Origin: UBA4416 sp964543545
GTDB lineage: Bacteria; Bacteroidota; Bacteroidia; B-17B0; Aurantibacillaceae
Direction of reading: 5' to 3'
Assembly: GCA_964543545.1 (NCBI GenBank)
Contig: CAZIYT010000001.1
Span: 1,054,001-1,118,000, forward strand
Length of the DNA: 64,000 nucleotides
The position numbers and the translations under genes were made by a program. A model generated the notes under the pieces. That model had not been told where the DNA came from. It was given only the letters and a program-made list of their open reading frames with translations, and searched no databases. Positions 57,982-64,000 of this stretch are shown here, piece after piece (the first letter of the stretch is position 1; every line of letters starts with the position of its first letter).

Positions 57982-59520
57982 ATGTTGGTAAAAACGTTTG
58001 GAAGCGCCGTGCATGGCATCACGGCCACGACAGTAACTGTTGAGGTAAACATTGGCCAGGGAATTATGTTTCACATGGTAGGGCTACCCGACAGCGCCGT
58101 AAAGGAAAGCCATCAACGCATCGATGCGGCGTTGAAGAATAACGATTTCAAGATCCCCGGAAAGCAGATCACCATCAACATGGCGCCGGCCGATATCCGC
58201 AAGGAAGGCTCGGCTTATGACCTGACCATTGCCGTTGGCATCTTAGCGGCTTCGGAGCAGATCCTGTCGGAGGAGATCGGGCATTACATTATCATGGGCG
58301 AGTTGTCGCTGGACGGTGAGCTGCGCCCCGTAAAAGGAACATTGCCGATTGCGATTAAAGCAAAGCAGGAAGGCTTTAAGGGCTTTATCCTGCCTCAGGA
58401 GAATGCCCGCGAAGCGGCGGTGGTAGAGGGCCTGGAAGTATATGGCGTGAGTAACATCAAACAGGTGATCGACTTTTTTAACGGAGTTGCTGCACTCGAA
58501 CGGACCCACATCGACCTCAGCCAGGAATTTCTGTCGAGGCTAGACGATATCGAGTTTGATTTTTCGGATGTCAAGGGCCAGGAAAATATCAAGCGTGCCC
58601 TGGAGATAGCCGCTGCCGGTGGTCATAACGTCATCCTGATCGGCCCGCCGGGCGCCGGAAAAACGATGTTGAGCAAGCGCATGCCTTCCATTCTGCCGCC
58701 GCTCACCCTCGACGAAGCCCTCGAAACCACCAAGATCCACAGCGTTGCCGGAAAGACCGTCAAAGCGCAGGGCCTCGTTACACGGCGTCCCTTCCGCAAT
58801 CCGCACCACACGATTTCCGATGTGGCCCTCGTTGGCGGAGGGATGAATGTACAACCCGGAGAAATTTCGCTGGCGCATAACGGCGTGTTATTTCTGGATG
58901 AGCTTCCGGAGTTTAAGCGCACGGTGCTCGAAGTGATGCGCCAGCCGCTGGAAGACAGGATCGTGAGTATTTCACGGGCACGTTTCAGCGTTGAGTATCC
59001 TGCCAGCTTTATGCTGATGGCCAGCATGAACCCTTGTCCATGCGGCTACTACAACCACCCGGAAAAAGACTGTGTTTGCGGGCCCGGCATCGTACAGAAA
59101 TATTTGAGTAAAATTTCAGGGCCTTTGCTCGACCGCATCGACCTGCATGTGGAAGTGACGCCTGTGCCTTTCAGTGAGCTCAATAAACAACAACATGCTG
59201 AGAGCAGCCGCCAGATCAGGGAGCGGGTGATCCGGGCAAGAGAGCTGCAAACGCAACGCTACAGCGATACCGAAGGCGTGTATTGCAATGCGCAAATGCG
59301 TAGTAAGGACCTGAGAGATTACTGCACATTGGATGAAGCGGGAAACAGCTTACTGAAAACAGCCATGGAGCGCTTAGGACTTTCGGCGCGGGCTTACGAC
59401 CGGATCCTGAAAGTAGCAAGAACCATTGCCGACCTGGAGGATTCGGAGCGGATCGAAACCAACCATGTTTCCGAAGCCATCCAATACCGGAGCCTTGACA
59501 GAGATGGCTGGGCGGGTTGA
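57982..59520 (+). CDS. comM: YifB/ComM-family Mg-chelatase-like AAA+ ATPase
   Basis: 512 residues: N-terminal domain ('VKTFGSAVHGITATTVTVEVNIGQG', 'MVGLPDSAVKESHQRI'), AAA+ core with Walker A 'GPPGAGKTML', Walker B 'VLFLDELPEF', 'MASMNPCPCGYYNHPEKDC' (Cys-rich insert) and 'SGPLLDRIDLHVEV', and a C-terminal lid. ComM is a helicase that promotes branch migration during natural transformation in other bacteria. The -7 box upstream fits the ATG at 57982. Confidence 0.92.
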   Translation: MLVKTFGSAVHGITATTVTVEVNIGQGIMFHMVGLPDSAVKESHQRIDAALKNNDFKIPGKQITINMAPADIRKEGSAYDLTIAVGILAASEQILSEEIGHYIIMGELSLDGELRPVKGTLPIAIKAKQEGFKGFILPQENAREAAVVEGLEVYGVSNIKQVIDFFNGVAALERTHIDLSQEFLSRLDDIEFDFSDVKGQENIKRALEIAAAGGHNVILIGPPGAGKTMLSKRMPSILPPLTLDEALETTKIHSVAGKTVKAQGLVTRRPFRNPHHTISDVALVGGGMNVQPGEISLAHNGVLFLDELPEFKRTVLEVMRQPLEDRIVSISRARFSVEYPASFMLMASMNPCPCGYYNHPEKDCVCGPGIVQKYLSKISGPLLDRIDLHVEVTPVPFSELNKQQHAESSRQIRERVIRARELQTQRYSDTEGVYCNAQMRSKDLRDYCTLDEAGNSLLKTAMERLGLSARAYDRILKVARTIADLEDSERIETNHVSEAIQYRSLDRDGWAG

Positions 59521-59521
59521 T

Positions 59522-59878
59522 CTACTTCAACTCACATTTATACACGTTATCTCCTACGCTTTTTGTAGTGAGCAGTAGTGGCGGAGCCGAGTTGGTAATG
59601 GTTTCGCTATAAGGCTCCTTGTAGCTCACACAATTCTGTTTGGCCGTGCGCTTGTTTACATCCATGATCGTTTTGTCGTAGGTTTGCACTTCGCTTACCG
59701 GCGTCACAAACGAAGTATCGATGATAGGAACGTTCCCGACAATAGGCACCGAAAATGTGAGGGCGGCCGTGGTAGTGGTTGTCCCCGTTTTGGTGAGTGT
59801 GCAGGAGCATACCCGGTCTTTTTTGCAGGAAATAAAAGCGATAGACGCGCTGAGGAGAATCGTAGAAAGAAGTTTCAT
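59522..59878 (-). CDS. Small lipoprotein of unknown function
   Basis: 118 residues with lipobox SFISC-type end ('SIAFISC', Cys about 18) and a following 'KKDRVCSCTLTKTG'. The rest is a Thr-rich beta region with one more Cys pair ('QNCVSY', 'YKCELK'). It converges with comM and leaves one base between stops. Function unknown. Confidence 0.65.
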   Translation of the reverse strand: MKLLSTILLSASIAFISCKKDRVCSCTLTKTGTTTTTAALTFSVPIVGNVPIIDTSFVTPVSEVQTYDKTIMDVNKRTAKQNCVSYKEPYSETITNSAPPLLLTTKSVGDNVYKCELK

Positions 59879-59931
59879 GCGGGAGTTTTTTAGTTTTTAA
59901 AGATAGGGATTACAACGGATCGTAAAATCAT

Positions 59932-60576
59932 TTATTGCGTTTCAAACACAATGTTCTTTCCCCGTGTACCATTCCGGCGGTATTTCCGGCTCTGCGTTTC
60001 CCGGATCGATTTAAAGGGTGCTACTTTGGCCGGAGCAACATCAATCAGCGGATGCACCTTGTCTATCTTCAGCAACACCTTAAGGCGAAAAGGAATGCGT
60101 GCCACAGGCAGTTGATGCGCTTTGATAAAACCTTTGAGCATGTTGGATTGGTAAGGATCGGTAGCCAGCGCGATTTTGCTAAAGCCCAGCTTCTTTGCCA
60201 TCAGGAAGGAGTAGTAAACGTTTTCCGTACTATGTTCGGCCTTTTCTTCCGTGTAGATGCAACTATCGGGTGTTCCCAATGCCCGGGCGTATAGCGCCAT
60301 CACTTTGGCTTCCACATAAGGCGTATACACGGCGCCGCCCGAAAAGATCACGTGCCTGGCAATGCCTTTTTTGATGAGGTAGTCGGCCCAGATGACGCGG
60401 CCTTTCATTTTAAAGTCCCAGTCTTTGCCATTGAAAGGCACACCCGGCACAATAATCACATCATAGGGTTTGGCAGCTTCGGCCTTTCTGTAAAGTTTGC
60501 CGGAAGAGCAACCGCTGATGAGTAAAGCGCCCAGGATCATACAAACAAGTATATAGCTGAGGGATTTTTCGGGCAT
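59932..60576 (-). CDS. YdcF/ElyC-like DUF218 lipoprotein
   Basis: 214 residues with a lipoprotein signal (LLISGC, Cys about 23) and the DUF218 fold: 'YDVIIVPGVPFNG', 'WADYLIKKGIARHVIFSGGAVYTPYVEAKVMALYA', 'YTEEKAEHSTENVYYSFLMAKK', 'IALATDPYQSNMLKGF'. The TEN motif and GG loop are typical. Some relatives act in envelope glycan metabolism; the function here is unknown. It is divergent from the MerR/B12 regulator, so that regulator may control it. Confidence 0.85.
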   Translation of the reverse strand: MPEKSLSYILVCMILGALLISGCSSGKLYRKAEAAKPYDVIIVPGVPFNGKDWDFKMKGRVIWADYLIKKGIARHVIFSGGAVYTPYVEAKVMALYARALGTPDSCIYTEEKAEHSTENVYYSFLMAKKLGFSKIALATDPYQSNMLKGFIKAHQLPVARIPFRLKVLLKIDKVHPLIDVAPAKVAPFKSIRETQSRKYRRNGTRGKNIVFETQ

Positions 60577-60659
60577 AGATGCCCAAAGGTATTGAATCCA
60601 AAGTTAAAATTACCTGACAATGCGGCCCGATTCCCTAAAACATTTTTAAAAATCCGGTG

Positions 60660-60677
60660 TTTACTTTGTAAATTTAC
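60660..60677. promoter_or_regulatory. Palindromic site before the CarH-like gene (TTTAC-ttt-GTAAA-TTTAC)
   Basis: TTTAC (60660-60664), GTAAA (60668-60672) and TTTAC (60673-60677) form two overlapping inverted pairs; GTAAATTTAC is a perfect palindrome. It overlaps a TTACTTTG sequence resembling a -7 box and ends three bases before the ATG, so it could be an autoregulatory operator. Confidence 0.45.
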
Positions 60678-60680
60678 CAC

Positions 60681-61562
60681 ATGCCCACGCAGTACGCCAT
60701 AAAAGACCTCGAACGCTTGTCCGGGATCAAAGCCCACACCTTACGCATGTGGGAACTGCGTTACGGGATATTGAAACCTGAGCGCTCCTGTACCAATATC
60801 CGCTGTTATACACCCGACGACCTCAAGCGCATCCTCAATATTTCCCTGCTCAACAACAACGGCTACAAGATCTCCAAGATCGCCACCTTTATGGATGAGG
60901 AGCTGGTGAGGCATGCCCAGGCCATCCTGAATAAATTCTCCAAAGAATCGGATCAGATCGATAACCTCGTGTTGTGTATGATGGAAATGGATGAGCCGAA
61001 ATTTGACAGCACGGTATGTAGCTGCATCGCTAATTTCGGTTTCGAGAATACGATGGAGCGTGTCATCTTTCCCTTCATCCGCCACGTAGGAAGCATGTGG
61101 CAACTGGGCATTGTGAACTGTGCGCAGGAACATTTCATGGCGCAGCTCATCAAGCAAAAAATTATTGTCGCCATTGATCAGCTTCCCAAAGAAGTAGCTG
61201 AAAACGGACATACCTACCTCTTATACCTTCCTAATAAAGAGCTGCACGATATGGGCCTCCTGTATTGTAAGTACCTGCTCAGGGCCCGCGGTCATAAATG
61301 CCTGTACCTGGGCCAGTCGGTACCGCTCTGCGACCTGAAGCAACTGGCGGAGCATACCAATCCCGATGCATTGGTCACGATCTTTACCACGCCGATGGAA
61401 GACTTTTCATTGGAGCAATACATCTCTAAACTCGGAGCCGCCTTCGATAAGGCGCGGATCATGGTTTCCGGGCGTTTGTTCTATGAAAGCTCGGAGGAAA
61501 TTACGCTGCCAAAAAATGTTATTTTGTTCGAATCCCACGAAGAGTTTAAAAATTTGCTGTAG
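60681..61562 (+). CDS. MerR-family regulator with B12-binding domain (CarH/LitR-like)
   Basis: 293 residues: an N-terminal MerR winged helix (about 5-73, 'YAIKDLERLSGIKAHTLRMWELRYGIL'), a four-helix cap with a Wx9EH motif (Trp140, Glu150, His151) and a cobalamin domain with ExHxxG (His189 in 'NKELHDMG'). Wx9EH and the His ligand mark light-sensing CarH-type repressors that use adenosylcobalamin. In Bacteroidota such genes usually control carotenoid genes, but here none is adjacent; a palindrome lies at its start. Confidence 0.85.
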   Translation: MPTQYAIKDLERLSGIKAHTLRMWELRYGILKPERSCTNIRCYTPDDLKRILNISLLNNNGYKISKIATFMDEELVRHAQAILNKFSKESDQIDNLVLCMMEMDEPKFDSTVCSCIANFGFENTMERVIFPFIRHVGSMWQLGIVNCAQEHFMAQLIKQKIIVAIDQLPKEVAENGHTYLLYLPNKELHDMGLLYCKYLLRARGHKCLYLGQSVPLCDLKQLAEHTNPDALVTIFTTPMEDFSLEQYISKLGAAFDKARIMVSGRLFYESSEEITLPKNVILFESHEEFKNLL

Positions 61563-61581
61563 TTTCATACTTTTGTAGGGT

Positions 61582-62070
61582 ATGTATATCAAAGGATTCA
61601 TCATTGTTTTATGTCTTGCCGTATGTGCTTCCTGTGCCCCCAGGGATGAGGAAAATGTACCTGCCCCTGACTATATTCTGCAAGAGGACGTATTCATTGA
61701 TATGCTCACGGATTGCTACCTGGGCGAAGGAGCGGCCGGCATCAACGTCAAAAACGTCACCGGTGTCAAATTCGATTCGGCTTACCTCTTCAATCCCTTT
61801 AAAGATCGCCACATCAGTAGGCAACAATTTGATACCACCATTGTGTGGTACTCCCAGCATCCGAAAAAATTAAAAGAAGTGTATAACAAGCTGTTGGAAA
61901 ACCTGAGCCGCATCCAGGCTGTGGGCAGCCTTGGCAGTATGGCTCCGACAGCGGATAAATACATCGGGCAGGATTTGCGCTTTTATTTTACAGAAACCAA
62001 AATGGATTCTATTGAGAACGCTACGAAAAAAGCAGGCTTCTCTCCTAAAATTCCATACAGAATCAGGTAA
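61582..62070 (+). CDS. DUF4296-type lipoprotein
   Basis: 162 residues with a lipoprotein signal (AVCASC, Cys about 18) and 'LQEDVFIDMLTDCYLGEGAAG', 'HISRQQFDTTIVWYSQHPKKLKEVYNKLLENLSRIQ', the features of the DUF4296 family of helical lipoproteins confined to Bacteroidota. Function unknown. It starts 19 bp after the regulator and ends in a 1-base overlap with the next gene (TAATG), so the three may share a transcript. Confidence 0.8.
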   Translation: MYIKGFIIVLCLAVCASCAPRDEENVPAPDYILQEDVFIDMLTDCYLGEGAAGINVKNVTGVKFDSAYLFNPFKDRHISRQQFDTTIVWYSQHPKKLKEVYNKLLENLSRIQAVGSLGSMAPTADKYIGQDLRFYFTETKMDSIENATKKAGFSPKIPYRIR

Positions 62071-63287
62071 TGCAGGAGCTCTTACATCATATCAAATCGA
62101 TGGCTGCGGAGATCTCTGCAGAGATTGTCTCGATCAGAAGACACCTTCACCAGCATCCCGAATTGTCGTTTGAGGAATACCATACCTCCGCGTTTGTGTG
62201 CTCCATATTAGATCAATACCACATTCCCTATACCAAAGGCCTTGTCAAAACAGGCATTGTCGCCCTTATCGAAGGAAAGAACCCGGCAGCGAAAACGATT
62301 TTACTACGTGCCGATCTGGATGCTTTGCCTATCGAAGAAAAGAACGAGGTGAGTTATAAATCTCAGAACCCGGGCGTGATGCATGCCTGCGGGCACGATG
62401 TGCATACGGCTTCTGTATTGGGGACGGCTATCATTCTCCATCGCCTCAAAGATCAGTTTGAAGGCACCGTGAAGCTTATGTTTCAGCCTGGCGAGGAAGT
62501 GTTGCCGGGAGGATCTTCGCTGATGATACAGGAAGGCGTTTTGCAGAATCCTGCGGTAAGCCTGGCTTTGGCGCAGCATGTATTTCCCAGCATGGAAGTT
62601 GGGAAAGTTGGTTTCCGCAAAGGCATGTACATGGCCAGCACCGATGAGCTTCATATTACCATCAGCGGGAAAGGCGGTCACGCAGCCATGGCCGGCGATT
62701 ACAATAATCCATTGGTGATTGCCGCCCATATCATCACCGGGCTCGAGAAGCAATTTCCGTTTGAGATCGATGCAGAAGGCGTGTCGCGAAATACAGATAA
62801 CCAGATCCCTACCGTGGTAGCTTTTGGGAAGATCGAAGGAAAAGGTGCTACCAATGTGATTCCCGAACAGGTATACATGGCAGGGACCTTGCGGACGATG
62901 GATGAGCAGTGGCGCCTGCGCGTGAAGGAACGCATCAGAGAAATTATCCAGGGCGTTTGTGAAGCCTACAAGGGAACAGCAGAGATCAACATCATCGATG
63001 GCTACCCCTTCCTGGTGAATGATGAGCAGGTGACGGAGCTTTGCCGCCAATCGGCGGTCGACTATTTAGGAGCCGAAAACGTGGAAGATCTTCCGCTGCG
63101 CATGACGGCAGAAGATTTCGCTTACGTGAGCCAGCAGGTGCCAAGCTGTTTTTACCGCTTAGGTACCGGCAATACAAAAAAAGGAATCACCTCCGGCGTG
63201 CATACACCAACCTTCGACATCGACGAAAAAGCCCTGGAGCTTTCCACGGGACTCATGGCCTGGATGGCGATACGAAATTTATCTTAA
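62070..63287 (+). CDS. M20-family amidohydrolase (N-acyl-L-amino acid amidohydrolase type)
   Basis: 405 residues of the M20D/HipO-like family: 'LHQHPELSFEEYHT', 'LRADLDALPIEEKNEV', 'HACGHDVHTASVLG', 'QPGEEVLPGG', 'AQHVFPSMEVGKVGFRKG' and 'GKGGHAAMAGDYNNPLV'. The metal ligands (Cys/His/Glu/His) are in place. It hydrolyses N-acyl or indole-type amide bonds in the cytoplasm; the exact substrate is unclear. Its ATG overlaps the DUF4296 stop. Confidence 0.92.
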   Translation: MQELLHHIKSMAAEISAEIVSIRRHLHQHPELSFEEYHTSAFVCSILDQYHIPYTKGLVKTGIVALIEGKNPAAKTILLRADLDALPIEEKNEVSYKSQNPGVMHACGHDVHTASVLGTAIILHRLKDQFEGTVKLMFQPGEEVLPGGSSLMIQEGVLQNPAVSLALAQHVFPSMEVGKVGFRKGMYMASTDELHITISGKGGHAAMAGDYNNPLVIAAHIITGLEKQFPFEIDAEGVSRNTDNQIPTVVAFGKIEGKGATNVIPEQVYMAGTLRTMDEQWRLRVKERIREIIQGVCEAYKGTAEINIIDGYPFLVNDEQVTELCRQSAVDYLGAENVEDLPLRMTAEDFAYVSQQVPSCFYRLGTGNTKKGITSGVHTPTFDIDEKALELSTGLMAWMAIRNLS

Positions 63288-63298
63288 GTCCGTCTTCG

Positions 63299-63337
63299 CC
63301 AAACCCGAAAGGTTTTTTAAACCTTTCGGGTTTGGCA
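63299..63337 (+). terminator. Hairpin after the M20 gene
   Basis: ccaaacccgaaaggtt and aacctttcgggtttgg form a 16-bp stem with a short T/A loop. No U-run follows, so it may end transcription weakly or belong to the palindromic repeats seen at 14278. Confidence 0.5.
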
Positions 63338-63376
63338 TTAAATTGTATTCTTTCAGACAGCAATCATTCGGCCATT

Positions 63377-64000
63377 ATGCTCCTTCAATTTGATAAAGAC
63401 GGGATTTACTGCGCGCAGGCAGGCATCTACATCGATCCCTGGAAGCCCGTGGATAAGGCCATCATCACGCATGCCCATTCCGATCATGCCCGCTGGGGAA
63501 GTAAGTCTTACCTGGCCCACCACGATTCGCGTGGTATTTTAGAATACCGCCTGGGGCAGGACATTCAACTGGAAACCCTGGCTTACAACGAACCGGTTAC
63601 AATGAACGGTGTTCGCATCAGCCTGCATCCGGCAGGGCACATCACCGGCTCGGCACAGGTGCGCCTCGAATACAAGGGCGAGGTCTGGGTGGTTTCCGGC
63701 GATTATAAAGTGATGCCCGATGGGATTACCACAGCCTTTGAGCCGGTGCCTTGTCACCACTTCGTGACCGAATCAACTTTCGGATTACCGATCTATAATT
63801 TCCCGGAAGCGGAAGCGCTTGCTGCAGATTTAAAGCATTGGTGTCTCAAAAATCTGAATGCAGGGAAGTCCTGCGTGCTCATCGGCTATTCCCTGGGCAA
63901 AGCCCAACGCATTCTGAATGGGCTCCGCGACGTATCTGCGCCTGTGATTTTGCATGGAGCGATTTACAATACCAATGCCGCGCTGGGTGTGAGCAATGAG
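63377..64000 (+). CDS. Ligase-associated DNA exonuclease, N-terminal part (cut by window edge)
   Basis: The first 208 residues of an MBL-fold nuclease: 'FDKDGIYCAQAGIYIDPWKPVDKAIITHAHSDHARWG' with HxHxDH (34-39), 'LHPAGHITGSAQVRLEYKGEVWVVSGDYK' and 'CHHFVTESTFGLPIYNF'. This is the family of exonucleases linked with DNA ligase and Lhr-like helicases in many bacteria. The rest, and the expected ligase neighbour, lie beyond the window. Confidence 0.88.
   Translation, partial: MLLQFDKDGIYCAQAGIYIDPWKPVDKAIITHAHSDHARWGSKSYLAHHDSRGILEYRLGQDIQLETLAYNEPVTMNGVRISLHPAGHITGSAQVRLEYKGEVWVVSGDYKVMPDGITTAFEPVPCHHFVTESTFGLPIYNFPEAEALAADLKHWCLKNLNAGKSCVLIGYSLGKAQRILNGLRDVSAPVILHGAIYNTNAALGVSNE

Overview
The window is chromosomal DNA of a Bacteroidota bacterium, most likely from the Chitinophagales/Sphingobacteriales side, with roughly balanced base composition. 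The evidence is: many TAnnTTTG (-7) promoters, some with an upstream TTG (-33); several secreted proteins ending in type IX secretion (T9SS) sorting domains; a PorT-like T9SS protein; the small basic ribosomal proteins bTHX and an AURKAIP1/COX24-type 29-mer; an ileS followed by a DksA-like gene; and a flexirubin-type pigment gene set headed by a tyrosine ammonia-lyase. There is one tRNA (Leu, CAA), no rRNA, no CRISPR array and no intact transposase gene.

Layout. 1-3.2 kb is accessory: the end of a jacalin-like protein, an SDR oxidoreductase, an AraC regulator and a frameshifted TetR remnant, abutting the 3' end of tRNA-Leu, with a near-copy of that tRNA end 170 bp away. 3.4-16.5 kb is housekeeping: prs, rplY, a Lon-N-domain protein, an S41 protease, bTHX, purK-purE, acs, a dicarboxylate symporter, holB and nadD. 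13.9-21.6 kb holds four T9SS cargo genes. Two of these carry the same domains in opposite order. 21.6-33 kb has LPS heptose genes (hldD, a family 9 glycosyltransferase), tatD, a UbiA-like membrane protein, a FadL-type porin, a thioesterase, hemJ, ndh, a flavoprotein, porT and lspA.

33-41 kb runs ileS, a DksA fusion with a histone-H1-like tail, then an inserted methyltransferase/metallo-beta-lactamase pair and a possible small secreted peptide before lspA. 41.2-48.2 kb is the pigment locus: an O-methyltransferase with a truncated haemoglobin diverging from TAL, ketoreductase, ketosynthase, ACP and a lipid acyltransferase. A GxxExxY gene flanked by perfect 15-bp inverted repeats splits this operon. 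48.2-52.4 kb has a tandem paralogue pair, one of which has lost its ATG, and a large Ig-repeat T9SS protein. 52.5-64 kb is again mostly housekeeping: rng, the COX24-type protein, a TPR protein, HU, comM/yifB, a CarH-like B12/MerR regulator, an M20 amidohydrolase and the start of a ligase-associated exonuclease.

Several dispersed repeat families sit between genes. The most novel-looking items are the domain-swapped Omp28 pair, the GxxExxY cassette in the pigment operon, the ATT-start paralogue, an orphan T9SS sorting domain, and the small peptide gene at 33.4 kb. All function calls come from reading translated sequence and recalled family signatures; no database search was run.
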